Counted from the first letter of the stretch, positions 8,354-16,543 are shown. The stretch: 35,208 nucleotides of DNA from Ruminococcus sp. (GCA_015066875.1 SVNM01000020.1:1-35208), one strand, 5' to 3'. Translations and numbers: made by a program. Notes: generated by a model from the sequence alone, not told the origin.

Positions 8354-8382
8354 TTGCATTTAATGGAAAATAGTGTTATTAT
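8354..8382 (+). promoter_or_regulatory. Probable promoter of GH26-GH9 operon
   Basis: TTGCAT (8354-8359) and TATTAT (8377-8382) are separated by 17 nt. The predicted 5' UTR is about 85 nt. It is the best match between the LRR gene and the mannanase gene. Confidence 0.5.
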
Positions 8383-8473
8383 TAAAGCATAATTTAAATT
8401 TCCGTATAATATTACTTAATTTATACCGATAATTTAAGAAAAGCCTCATTAATAATTAAGGGAGGAATTATGT

Positions 8474-10309
8474 TTGAGAAATAACGCTTTTAAAAAATAC
8501 CTGTGCTCTGCACTGGCTTTATCTGTTGTTTTTTCTGCTGTGAATGTTCCTGTTCAGCCGGTCAGCGCCGTGTCTGAGCCAATTCGCTATGAATTTGAGG
8601 ACGGCAAAACCGAGGGCGGTAAAATTTACAACGAAACCTGGACAGGCAATACTGCTGAGGACGGTTCAGGTGAGGATTTCGACCTTACCAATGCTTCAGG
8701 CGGTGGATTTTCCTATCTCGACCAGAAAGGTACTACCGTAAGCGTTGATGTTACTGTCGAGGAGGCGGGTCTGTATGAACTTGCTGTGTGCTACTGCGAG
8801 CCCTATGATCCCAATAAAAAGGTGCAGTACCTCAACATCAACGGCGTAAATCAGGGCGAGGTAAGCTTTGTTCATAACCTTACCTTTGAGGAGGTTTCTG
8901 CTGGTCTAATTGTTCTCAACGAGGGTGTGAACACTATTGAATTCGAAGCCTACTGGGGCTATACTATGCTGGATTACCTTACTGTTACTCCCGCAGATTC
9001 AAAGTATACTTCACTCTCTCCTACAAGAGAGCTTTCAAATCCCAACGCTTCCGATACAACAAAACGTCTTTACAACTACCTCTGCGATATGTACGGCAAT
9101 CATATCCTTTCAGGTCAGCAGGAATACTGTGGTTCTCATAACTACAATTCCTGGAATGATCCCGATACATATATAAAGGATAACGAGGCTGAGTTCCAGT
9201 ATATTATGGAGCAGACAGGCAAACAGCCCGCTATCCGCGGTATTGACTTCCTCGCTTATAATACTACAAGTACCTGGCGTGATGACGCTCCGGAGCGTTG
9301 CATCGAATGGGTAAATGAATACGGCGGTATTGCTACTGTAAGCTGGCACTGGAATGTTCCTGTTGAGGAAGGAAGCACCGAAACTGCTTTCTATGTTGAG
9401 TCTGCAAACGCTACTTACACAACATTCAGCATTTCAAGAGCTCTTACAGAGGGCACATGGGAAAATGAAGTCCTTATGGCTGATATCGAGCTTATCGCAG
9501 GTGAGCTTACTAAGCTTAAAGAGGCAGATGTGCCTATCCTCTGGCGTCCTCTTCACGAGGCTGAGGGTGCATGGTTCTGGTGGGGCGCTGAAGGTCCTGA
9601 GCCCTGCAAACAGCTCTACAGACTGCTTTATGATCAGCTTACCAATGTATATGGACTCGATAACCTTATCTGGACCTGGACAGGTTATACATATCCCACT
9701 TCTGCTTCATGGTATCCCGGTGATGACGTTGTTGACCTCGTAGGCTACGATAAGTATAACGCTAAAGACGGTCTGCCTAATCTCAGCTCTATTTCTTCTA
9801 CCTTCTACAGCCTCGTTCAGAGCACCGAAGGCGAAAAAATGGTCGCTATGACAGAAAATGATACTATCCCTTCACTTGAAAATCTGCTCAACGACAAGGC
9901 ATACTGGCTCTACTTCTGCCCCTGGTATATGAATTACCTCACAAGCGAGCAGAATAATCCCGTTGAAAACCTTATCGAAATCTATCAGAGCGATTACTGT
10001 ATTACTCTTGACGAGCTTCCTGATATCAGATCCTATCCTATCACCGAAGTTCCTACCGAGGGTACTACCGCTTCCGATACAACTGCACCTGATGATGTTA
10101 TGTACGGCGACGCAAACTGCGACGGCGAAATCAAAATGGCCGATGTTATCGCTATTATGTGCTATGCCTGCAATAACCAAAAATTCACCCTTTCAGATGA
10201 GGGTAAGAATAATGCCGATGTTTACTCAAGAGGCGATGGCGTTGACGTTTCCGACGCTCTTGAGGTGCAGAAATTTGTTGCTCAGCTTATTTCCGAATTT
10301 AATGTTTAA
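8474..10309 (+). CDS. Cellulosomal GH26 beta-mannanase with CBM35-like module and dockerin
   Basis: Secreted endo-beta-1,4-mannanase, 611 residues. Modules in order: signal peptide (1-32); CBM35-like beta-sandwich (about 36-175, RYEFEDGKTEGG to YLTVTPAD); GH26 barrel (about 187-515); short Thr/Pro linker; dockerin (543-611). Catalytic residues by motif: acid/base Glu362 in WRPLHEAEGAWFWW, nucleophile Glu461 in VAMTENDTIP. The dockerin has calcium loops DANCDGEIKMAD and DVYSRGDGVDVSD, the second one residue longer than canonical, and would bind a scaffoldin cohesin. The start is TTG at 8474-8476, 8 nt after GGAGG; an out-of-frame ATG at 8470 encodes only four residues. The GH9 gene follows after 15 nt. 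Substrate is inferred from GH26; some members act on other beta-glucans. Confidence 0.93.
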   Translation: MRNNAFKKYLCSALALSVVFSAVNVPVQPVSAVSEPIRYEFEDGKTEGGKIYNETWTGNTAEDGSGEDFDLTNASGGGFSYLDQKGTTVSVDVTVEEAGLYELAVCYCEPYDPNKKVQYLNINGVNQGEVSFVHNLTFEEVSAGLIVLNEGVNTIEFEAYWGYTMLDYLTVTPADSKYTSLSPTRELSNPNASDTTKRLYNYLCDMYGNHILSGQQEYCGSHNYNSWNDPDTYIKDNEAEFQYIMEQTGKQPAIRGIDFLAYNTTSTWRDDAPERCIEWVNEYGGIATVSWHWNVPVEEGSTETAFYVESANATYTTFSISRALTEGTWENEVLMADIELIAGELTKLKEADVPILWRPLHEAEGAWFWWGAEGPEPCKQLYRLLYDQLTNVYGLDNLIWTWTGYTYPTSASWYPGDDVVDLVGYDKYNAKDGLPNLSSISSTFYSLVQSTEGEKMVAMTENDTIPSLENLLNDKAYWLYFCPWYMNYLTSEQNNPVENLIEIYQSDYCITLDELPDIRSYPITEVPTEGTTASDTTAPDDVMYGDANCDGEIKMADVIAIMCYACNNQKFTLSDEGKNNADVYSRGDGVDVSDALEVQKFVAQLISEFNV

Positions 10310-10324
10310 GGAGAATATGATAAA

Positions 10325-12808
10325 ATGAAGATCAATAAGAAATTAACTGCCACTCTTATTTCGGCAGTAACTGCTTTCAGCTCAACAGTGGCTCCCTTCG
10401 GCTCTGTAAATGCTGCTTCCGAGCTTGAAACCTCACTTGCAAATGACTCAGATGTACAGTTCGACTTTGCCCGTGCTCTGCAGTATTCTATGTTTATGTA
10501 TGACGCTAATATGTGTGGCAATCAGGTTGATGAAAACTGCCTTTATACCTGGCGTGGTGACTGCCATACTTACGACGCTCAGGTTCCGCTTCAGCCAATT
10601 GACGAGAACAGTATCGGTACTAACCTTTCACAGGCTTTCATCGATAAGTATAAGGACGTTCTCGATCCCGACGGCGACGGTTGTGTTGATGTTGCCGGCG
10701 GTATGCACGATGCCGGCGACCACGTTAAGTTCGGTATGCCTGAAAACTACTCCGCCGCTGCTCTTGGCTGGGGTTACTATGAATTCCGCAGTGCTTACGA
10801 AAAAACAGGTCAGGACGACCACATCGAAACTATCCTCCGTTACTTCAACGACTACCTTATGAAGTGCACCTTCCTCGATGCAAGCGGTACTGTTATCGCT
10901 CACTGCTATCAGGTCGGCGACGGCGATATCGACCATAAAACCTGGAATTCTCCTGAGGTTGATATTATGGCTCGTCCCGCATTCTTCCTTACCGCTGAAA
11001 AGCCTCAGACAGACTACGTTGTTTCTGCTGCCGGCTCACTGGCTATCAATTATCTCAACTTCAAGGATACTGATCCTGAATACGCACAGAAGTCTCTTGA
11101 TTATGCAAAGGCTCTCTGGAAATTCGCTAACGATAATCCCAAGGAGCTCAGCGACAATGCTGATGGTCCTAAGGGCTACTACCGCTCAGAAAAATGGGAA
11201 GATGACTACTGCTGGGCTGCCGCTTGGCTCTTCCTCTGCACTGAGGATTCTTCCTACCTTGAGCTTGCTGCTCCTTATGTAGATTATTACGCTCCATCAG
11301 GCTGGTGCTTCTGCTGGAATGACGTATGGAGCGGTGCTAACTCAGTCTGGGGCGTTATCAACCAGACCTACCCCGAGCTTGGACTTGTTGATATGGTAAG
11401 AACTGCTCAGGGTAAAAACCAGTACGTTTATGACGATTTCTGGGACGAGGTTGAAAAGTGCTTCTCCAAGTGGCAGTCTCTTGAAACTGCAGGCGGATAC
11501 GCTTTCCGTGACGGATGGGGTTCAGCAAGATACAACACTGCTATGCAGCTTATTGCTCTTGTTTATGATAAGTACAACAACAACGGACAGCCCGGCGAGT
11601 ACAGCGACTGGGCTAAGGGCCAGATGGAATATATTATGGGTGACAACCCCTTGGAGCGCTCATATATCGTAGGTTATAACGAGAAATCAGTTAAATACCC
11701 CCACCACCGTGCTGCTTCAGGTCTTACAAAGTGCGAGGATCCCGATGAGCACAGATACGTTCTCTACGGAGCCCTTGCAGGCGGTCCTGACGCAGAGGAT
11801 TTCCACAAAGATGTCACTTCAGACTACATCTACAACGAGGTTACCATCGACTACAACGCTGCTTTCGTAGGCGCTTGTGCAGGTCTTTACGAGTTCTACG
11901 GAACAGATGAAATGGCTCCCACAACAGACTTCCCTCCCGCTCCTTCATACAGCGCTGAAAACGGCGGAGGAAACGGATACTGGGTTGAGGCTTGCGGTAT
12001 TGACGATAAGCAGGCTACAGGCGCAGGCGTTACCAAGGTTTCACTTTACGTAATGACTGACTCTATCAAGGTAGCTGAAAATCTTTCTGTTCGTTATTAC
12101 TTCAATTCCTCAAAAATGTCCAATCCTATGGGAATGACATGCTCTGAGCTTTATGATCAGCCGGCTACAGAGGCTGCTCCCGCAAACTGTGTAGTAAGCG
12201 GTCCTTATAAGTATGACAAGCTTGATGATACTTATTATTTTGAAGTCACCTTTGAAAATTATAACTTTGCTAACTCAGCAAAGAAAATCCAGTTCACTAT
12301 GGGTACTTACTACGGCGATATCTGGGATCCAACAAATGACTGGAGCTATCAGGATCTTGTGATCTTTGATAACGACAGCGCTTTCCACGGTACAGGCAAC
12401 GAAGTTAAGACAGATTACATCTGTGTTTACTCAAATGATGTTCTTATCGGCGGTATAGAGCCTGACGGTTCAACTGTACAGCCTGCAGAAACAACAACAA
12501 CAACAACAACTACTACTACTACTACCACAACTACTCCAAGCACTCCGGAAGATACAGTCACAACAACTACTGTTCCCGGCGGTTCAAATGAAATCGTTTA
12601 CGGCGACGCTGACCTTGACGGAGAAGTTAAGATGTCAGACGTTATCAAGGTTATGTGCTATGCTTCAAATGCAAAGCTTTATCCTCTTGAGGAGCAAGCT
12701 CTCAATAACTGCGACGTTTATCAGCGCGGTGACAATGTAACCCTTTCTGATGCGCTTTCAATTCAGAAAAAGGTTGCTCAGGTTATTGATGTGCTTCCTG
12801 AATCCTGA
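10325..12808 (+). CDS. Cellulosomal GH9 endoglucanase with CBM3c-like module and dockerin
   Basis: Secreted cellulase of 827 residues. Order: signal peptide (1-30); GH9 (alpha/alpha)6 barrel (about 45-530); CBM3c-like module (about 537-715, with LSVRYYFN, VSGPYKY and WDPTNDWSYQDL); a linker with 15 consecutive Thr (723-737); dockerin (about 759-827). Catalytic features: DAGD with Asp129 and Asp132 (base), the HHR motif at 460-462, and the proton donor Glu505 in NEVTIDYNAAF. The GH9-CBM3c arrangement is typical of processive endoglucanases. The dockerin loops are DADLDGEVKMSD and DVYQRGDNVTLSD. The ATG at 10325 lies 11 nt after AAGGAG and overlaps the stop of a three-codon ATG frame. It is the second gene of the operon and is closed by a strong terminator. 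Confidence 0.96.
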   Translation: MKINKKLTATLISAVTAFSSTVAPFGSVNAASELETSLANDSDVQFDFARALQYSMFMYDANMCGNQVDENCLYTWRGDCHTYDAQVPLQPIDENSIGTNLSQAFIDKYKDVLDPDGDGCVDVAGGMHDAGDHVKFGMPENYSAAALGWGYYEFRSAYEKTGQDDHIETILRYFNDYLMKCTFLDASGTVIAHCYQVGDGDIDHKTWNSPEVDIMARPAFFLTAEKPQTDYVVSAAGSLAINYLNFKDTDPEYAQKSLDYAKALWKFANDNPKELSDNADGPKGYYRSEKWEDDYCWAAAWLFLCTEDSSYLELAAPYVDYYAPSGWCFCWNDVWSGANSVWGVINQTYPELGLVDMVRTAQGKNQYVYDDFWDEVEKCFSKWQSLETAGGYAFRDGWGSARYNTAMQLIALVYDKYNNNGQPGEYSDWAKGQMEYIMGDNPLERSYIVGYNEKSVKYPHHRAASGLTKCEDPDEHRYVLYGALAGGPDAEDFHKDVTSDYIYNEVTIDYNAAFVGACAGLYEFYGTDEMAPTTDFPPAPSYSAENGGGNGYWVEACGIDDKQATGAGVTKVSLYVMTDSIKVAENLSVRYYFNSSKMSNPMGMTCSELYDQPATEAAPANCVVSGPYKYDKLDDTYYFEVTFENYNFANSAKKIQFTMGTYYGDIWDPTNDWSYQDLVIFDNDSAFHGTGNEVKTDYICVYSNDVLIGGIEPDGSTVQPAETTTTTTTTTTTTTTTPSTPEDTVTTTTVPGGSNEIVYGDADLDGEVKMSDVIKVMCYASNAKLYPLEEQALNNCDVYQRGDNVTLSDALSIQKKVAQVIDVLPES
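12491..12535 (+). repeat. ACA/ACT triplet repeat encoding poly-Thr linker
   Basis: Fifteen consecutive Thr codons inside the GH9 gene: six ACA, five ACT, ACC, ACA, two ACT. In-frame slippage would change linker length without breaking the reading frame. Long Thr linkers are usual in Ruminococcus cellulosomal enzymes. Confidence 0.9.
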
Positions 12809-12820
12809 TTAATAAAAAAT

Positions 12821-12853
12821 GTCCGCAGATGTGAAAACTCTGCGGACTTTTTT
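12821..12853 (+). terminator. Intrinsic terminator after GH9 gene
   Basis: A perfect 9-bp stem (GTCCGCAGA / TCTGCGGAC) with a 9-nt loop is followed by six T. It begins 13 nt after the GH9 stop. Confidence 0.93.
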
Positions 12854-12922
12854 GACTATTGTCAATAAATAATAAATTTTCTTCAAAATATTGTTTAACT
12901 TTACAAAAATATTATTTGCTAT

Positions 12923-12950
12923 TGACTTTAATAAAATTAAAGTGTATAAT
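12923..12950 (+). promoter_or_regulatory. Promoter of the DUF2089 gene pair
   Basis: TTGACT (12923-12928) and TATAAT (12945-12950) with a 16-nt spacer, in a very AT-rich stretch. The start codon is 25 nt beyond the -10, so the leader is short. Confidence 0.75.
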
Positions 12951-12975
12951 AAACATTGTTAAAGGAGGCGGTTGA

Positions 12976-13284
12976 ATGTCTATCGAAATAGTGCCCGATT
13001 GGATGGTTGGTCTCGAAGATGAGGACGTGGCTTTTATAAAACGCTTTCTGCTGGCTTCAGGCTCGCTTAAAGAGATCGCCAAGCAGTACGAGGTCTCTTA
13101 TCCCACCGTTCGTCTGAAGCTCGACAGGCTTATCCAGAAAATCCAGCTGAGCCAGTCTGCTGAACAGGACCCATACGTTGCTACTATCAAACGTCTTGCT
13201 ATCAACGATAAAATCGACTTTGATACAGCGAAAATTCTTATTAATGAATACCGCAAACATAAAGGAGGAAAATCATATGACTAA
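12976..13284 (+). CDS. DUF2089-family helix-turn-helix protein
   Basis: Small protein of 102 residues resembling DUF2089 proteins: PDWMVGLEDEDVAFIKRFLLASG followed by a helix-turn-helix-like stretch, SLKEIAKQYEVSYPTVRLKL, suggesting DNA binding similar to a sigma-factor region 4 or LuxR type. A helical C-terminus ends in a basic tail (EYRKHKGGKSYD). A probable transcription regulator; targets are unknown. The ATG follows AAAGGAGG by 7 nt. It overlaps the next gene, a membrane protein, by 8 nt, so the two are translationally coupled and may form a regulator and membrane-partner pair. No zinc-ribbon cysteines are visible; some longer DUF2089 proteins carry them. Confidence 0.8.
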   Translation: MSIEIVPDWMVGLEDEDVAFIKRFLLASGSLKEIAKQYEVSYPTVRLKLDRLIQKIQLSQSAEQDPYVATIKRLAINDKIDFDTAKILINEYRKHKGGKSYD

Positions 13285-13693
13285 CTTAATTCTTGTTGCT
13301 TTGTTTTTTGGCGTAGCCGGAGTTCTTATCTATATTCAATACAGACTCTGTAATGGTGAAAACGGCAAAAAACTGGGACTTATTCTCCCCATAATCAGTT
13401 TTATTTTTTCTGTACTCTGCGTTGTAAGTATGATTGTTTTTTCCGCTGTCAAAACAACAAGAACTGAAGAGATCGATTCCTATGATGAGTACGGTAACCC
13501 TTCAGGAACAGAAATCATTGAATTTGAGGAGGATTATGAAAGCGGACTTATTCCTTCTGCTATAGCTATCCTTGTCATCACTAATATTCCCACTCTCATA
13601 TATATGATTGAGTACGCTGTTATTACCTCAGGCAAAAACAAATCACGTATTGAAGCTGAGGAAATAGAAAAAACTCAGATTCAGGATCTGTAA
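13277..13693 (+). CDS. Small membrane protein coupled to DUF2089 regulator
   Basis: Unrecognised protein of 138 residues with three predicted transmembrane helices: about 3-20 (LILVALFFGVAGVLIYI), 33-56 (LGLILPIISFIFSVLCVVSM), and 95-115 (LIPSAIAILVITNIPTLIYM). An acidic stretch (EEIDSYDEYGNPSG, EFEEDYE) lies between the second and third helices. The C-terminal tail is charged. The ATG at 13277 has an AAAGGAGG site inside the end of the upstream gene and overlaps it by 8 nt (ATGACTAA). It may tether or sense for the DUF2089 protein, but that is inference from gene arrangement alone. Transcription ends at the hairpin at 13707-13735. Confidence 0.75.
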   Translation: MTNLILVALFFGVAGVLIYIQYRLCNGENGKKLGLILPIISFIFSVLCVVSMIVFSAVKTTRTEEIDSYDEYGNPSGTEIIEFEEDYESGLIPSAIAILVITNIPTLIYMIEYAVITSGKNKSRIEAEEIEKTQIQDL

Positions 13694-13706
13694 GCTTATA
13701 TTGAAT

Positions 13707-13735
13707 AAAACCTCGGCTTTAAACCGAGGTTTTTT
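13707..13735. terminator. Bidirectional terminator between convergent genes
   Basis: AAAACCTCGG (13707-13716), a 7-nt loop, and CCGAGGTTTTTT (13724-13735) form a stem flanked by A and T tracts on both sides. It can serve the small membrane protein gene (plus) and the solute-binding protein gene (minus), whose stop codons face it. Confidence 0.9.
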
Positions 13736-13749
13736 CATCTGTTCTTATC

Positions 13750-15174
13750 CTATGCCTGCTCGCTCACCCATATCTGTGCCCTGTTCTGAATAATATCAAC
13801 TGTTTCATCAAGAGTTTTCTCTCCTTTAAAATATGCCATAATTTCCTCGTTGATTATCTCCCACAATGAACGGTCAAGACTTACTTCCCACCTTTCAATG
13901 CTCTCTATATATTCACGGAATTTCTCAACGTCTTTCATAGTCGGAAAATGCGGTTCATATTCTGCTTGCTCATAATACGCATCAGGCTGACGGAATTTCT
14001 GTGCGGTAACATCTTCCGCCATTTGTTTAAACGCTTCGTCATTGACGCAAAATCCGAATTCAGCTGACCATACAGGCTCTCCTTCAAATACATCGGGGTC
14101 TGTATAGCTTTCAATTACATTTGCAAGCTGAGCTTCTTTTGTAAGCTGAGCACGAATAAACTTCCACGCTCCCTCTTGCTTTTCACGAGAGGATTTTGCA
14201 CTGATTGAATAGCATAAACCTGATGCCTTAAGGTAAGCTCCTTCTCCGTCAAACGAAGGGTATCCCACAAGAGTTTGTGTGCCTGATATTGAAGGCACCT
14301 GATTTATTCCTTCAAAAAAGATATCATATACGAAGTTAGGTGCTTCATAATCATAGTCAAGCTTTTGTCCGTTATTGCTGGGGAAGGTATTGCAGAATTC
14401 CAGCATCTGTCTGAATTCAGGTGAGTCGAAATTCACTTCTGCATTTTCATAATCAACAAAATATTCAAGATTTGAACGTAAAACCACATAATACACATCT
14501 TCTGCACGGCGTGAACCGCTGATTGCAGAATTCTCCGGCATTTTATCCCAGTACTCAATAAATTCGTCTACTGTCCAGTTTTCTTTATCACCCACATACT
14601 TTTTGTCACCGATAAGAGTATGAACATTGAAATAAGAGGGTAAGGTGTAAAGCTTTCCGTCTTTTTCGTTAAGCTCAAGAATGTGGCTATTGAGCGTTGA
14701 GGTGTTAACCTTATCATCATTTTCCATAAACGTGTAAAGGTCAGCAAAAGCTCCTTTATTCTGCAATATTTCGTGATAAATTTCATTGCTGAAGCTTGCA
14801 TTACATACAATATCAATCTCATCTGTATTCATAATATCCTGCAGGATTTCCATATCATGCATATGATCTTGTTCGGTATCATACACAATTATATTTCCTT
14901 TTTCAGGATCGCTGTATTCCCTGTACTGTTTAAGCTCTATGCGATAGCCATTATCCTCGGCATTGAAATTATCAACAGCTTGCTGATAAAAGCGTTTGTC
15001 AACTCCCCCTATAGCCATAGTAAGCACGATATCCTCTTTGTTATCGCCGTCCGAAGTGCTGAAATCTGTGTTGTAAACAGTCTCTGAGACAGAATTATCC
15101 ACCTTATTGCTGTTGCATGAAACGGCTGAACACAACAGTACTGAGCTTAACAGAATTGCTGTGCATTTCTTCAT
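13750..15174 (-). CDS. Extracellular solute-binding lipoprotein, probably ABC sugar-binding type
   Basis: Predicted substrate-binding lipoprotein of 474 residues. A signal peptide (MKKCTAILLSSVLLCSAVSC) has its lipidated cysteine at position 20. The mature part has the fold signature of family 1 solute-binding proteins: VDNFNAEDNGYRIELKQY near the start, DIVCNASFSNEIYHEILQNKG with ADLYTFMEND, a central region reading LYTLPSYFNVHTLIG, and a C-terminal EGAWKFIRAQL...QLANV. Such proteins deliver oligosaccharides or other solutes to ABC permeases, but no permease or ATPase gene is adjacent. The ligand is unknown. The ATG follows AAGGGAG by 7 nt. It may serve a distant permease or act as a surface glycan binder. 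Confidence 0.8.
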   Translation of the reverse strand: MKKCTAILLSSVLLCSAVSCNSNKVDNSVSETVYNTDFSTSDGDNKEDIVLTMAIGGVDKRFYQQAVDNFNAEDNGYRIELKQYREYSDPEKGNIIVYDTEQDHMHDMEILQDIMNTDEIDIVCNASFSNEIYHEILQNKGAFADLYTFMENDDKVNTSTLNSHILELNEKDGKLYTLPSYFNVHTLIGDKKYVGDKENWTVDEFIEYWDKMPENSAISGSRRAEDVYYVVLRSNLEYFVDYENAEVNFDSPEFRQMLEFCNTFPSNNGQKLDYDYEAPNFVYDIFFEGINQVPSISGTQTLVGYPSFDGEGAYLKASGLCYSISAKSSREKQEGAWKFIRAQLTKEAQLANVIESYTDPDVFEGEPVWSAEFGFCVNDEAFKQMAEDVTAQKFRQPDAYYEQAEYEPHFPTMKDVEKFREYIESIERWEVSLDRSLWEIINEEIMAYFKGEKTLDETVDIIQNRAQIWVSEQA

Positions 15175-15361
15175 ATCAGTTCTCCCTTCATAACAAGTTA
15201 CATATATAAGTGTATCATCAAAGAAAAAAAGACGAACTAAAACTCAAAATCAGCACTTCTCACAAAGACTAAGCTTCTGTTTTGTTACATTTGCCATATA
15301 AAATTTAAGGGTACCGAACATAACTTGTCCGATACCCTTATTTTTGTTTTACTAAACTTTC
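15175..15361 (-). other. Intergenic region upstream of the solute-binding protein
   Basis: Holds the terminator of the upstream lipoprotein gene (15307-15339) and presumably the solute-binding gene's promoter. I could not pick a convincing -35/-10 pair. Confidence 0.5.
15300..15345 (-). terminator. Terminator-like hairpin after lipoprotein gene
   Basis: Arms 15307-15320 and 15326-15339 form a 14-bp stem (two wobble pairs on the minus strand) with a 5-nt loop. On the minus strand it is followed by AAATTTTATAT; on the plus strand the T-run is better (ATTTTTGTTTT), but no plus-strand gene reads into it. Confidence 0.65.
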
Positions 15362-16471
15362 TTACTCAGCCTGAGCTGTTATCATTTCATAGAGCTCATC
15401 AAGAGAATAGCTATCGTTTTCAGAAAGTGTGATTTTATCTCTTACAATTTTTCCGTTTTCAAATGTAGGTACCATGCCATCAGGATACATACCTACTATT
15501 TCTGAATCTGACTTATCTGCACAGTACGCTCCTAAACACATGCCATTGTCAATCACCAGTATATACTCATAATCTGTATAATCGGGGAACCAGTTTGCCA
15601 GGTCTTCAGTAAATGCGTCTACATCAAAATCACCGCTGATATTCTTTGATGAGTCAGAGCAGATTACAAAACAGCCTGATAAATCAACGCCCATACAGTC
15701 CATCTCTACAAGGATTGAATTTGTTGCATTTGAGAAGCTTTTTGCCGTACTTACCATTGACTGTTCTTTAGACTCGCTGATATATTCCTGCATTGAAGCA
15801 TCAATATTCCAGCCCTCGCCCTCTACATTATACACCATAAGCGGAATATCTGCTGTGTCTCCGTTTTCATTGGCAACAGTAAGAACAACCTCATACAGCT
15901 GAGTGATTTCACACATCGGCTCGGCTTTTTCATCGGGCTCGTAAGACCAGAAAGCGTCTTCGCCGTTTTCAGCTATATATTCATATGCACCCTTTATCTG
16001 TGAAAGCGCCTGTGCAAGCTCATCAGCAAATTCATCTGTGGCATCATTGTTTTCTTTCAGGTCAACTATAGTGCAGTTTGCCCCGTCAAAAACATCTGTA
16101 GCCTGACTGACACCGAATTCATCAAATTCCAGCATAACCTCTGCAAGACTATCAGGAAACATAAGCATTAATGCTCTCTCGTAGTCCTTGTTGTTAACTG
16201 CAGAAACATACTCCTCAACAGTTGATGCATATGCAAGGTCTGAGCTGAAGGAAGTTGTTGCTTCCTCTGTAGTCTCTGTTGTTTCTGTTGTTTCTTCTGT
16301 TTCATCGCTTGTTGATTCTGTTTCTTCCTCAGTGATTCCCCCATTCTCACCTGATTCTGTTGACTCAACAGCAATTGAAGCGTCATCGGTAGTTTCTTCC
16401 ACCTTACCGCAAGAAGTAGTTATGCACATTACAGCCGTAATAGCTGTAAGGCACGCAATAAGTTTTTTCAT
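15362..16471 (-). CDS. Lipoprotein of unknown function with Thr/Glu-rich spacer
   Basis: Predicted lipoprotein of 369 residues. The signal peptide ends MCITTSC, with Cys21 as the lipidation site. A very acidic Thr/Glu/Ser spacer (about 25-75, EETTETTETTEEATTS) separates it from a globular part. That part has an N-terminal helical half (YVSAVNNKDYERALMLMFPD) and a C-terminal half with VEMDCMGVDLSGCFVICSDS, YEYILVIDNGMCLGAYC and a closing helix. I do not recognise the domain. Four cysteines in the C-terminal half might form disulfides outside the cell. The start is the ATG at 16469-16471, 8 nt after GGAGG, rather than an ATG 24 codons upstream. It is monocistronic with a consensus promoter. Confidence 0.8.
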   Translation of the reverse strand: MKKLIACLTAITAVMCITTSCGKVEETTDDASIAVESTESGENGGITEEETESTSDETEETTETTETTEEATTSFSSDLAYASTVEEYVSAVNNKDYERALMLMFPDSLAEVMLEFDEFGVSQATDVFDGANCTIVDLKENNDATDEFADELAQALSQIKGAYEYIAENGEDAFWSYEPDEKAEPMCEITQLYEVVLTVANENGDTADIPLMVYNVEGEGWNIDASMQEYISESKEQSMVSTAKSFSNATNSILVEMDCMGVDLSGCFVICSDSSKNISGDFDVDAFTEDLANWFPDYTDYEYILVIDNGMCLGAYCADKSDSEIVGMYPDGMVPTFENGKIVRDKITLSENDSYSLDELYEMITAQAE

Positions 16472-16496
16472 TTTAAAATCCTCCATATCATTTATC

Positions 16497-16508
16497 ACGC
16501 TAAAGCGT
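16497..16508. promoter_or_regulatory. Palindrome at the expected transcript start of the lipoprotein gene
   Basis: ACGCTAAAGCGT, a 5-bp inverted repeat with a 2-nt centre, lies 7-18 nt downstream of the -10 box. It could be an operator or a 5' stabilising hairpin, or chance. Confidence 0.3.
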
Positions 16509-16514
16509 ATTAAA

Positions 16515-16543
16515 ATTATATCACTTTCATCATCACTTGTCAA
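16515..16543 (-). promoter_or_regulatory. Consensus promoter of the lipoprotein gene
   Basis: On the minus strand TTGACA (16538-16543) and TATAAT (16515-16520) are 17 nt apart, a perfect consensus. The -35 directly abuts the T-run of the xylB terminator. Confidence 0.9.

Noticed and set aside
12852..12865. Inverted repeat TTGACTATTGTCAA upstream of the DUF2089 gene
   Set aside because: Only 5-bp arms with a 4-nt centre in very AT-rich DNA; it follows the GH9 terminator and has no second copy near the DUF2089 promoter, so an operator claim is not supported.
15307..15345. Plus-strand terminator reading
   Set aside because: The T-run is better on the plus strand, but no plus-strand gene lies upstream; I assign it to the minus-strand lipoprotein gene.
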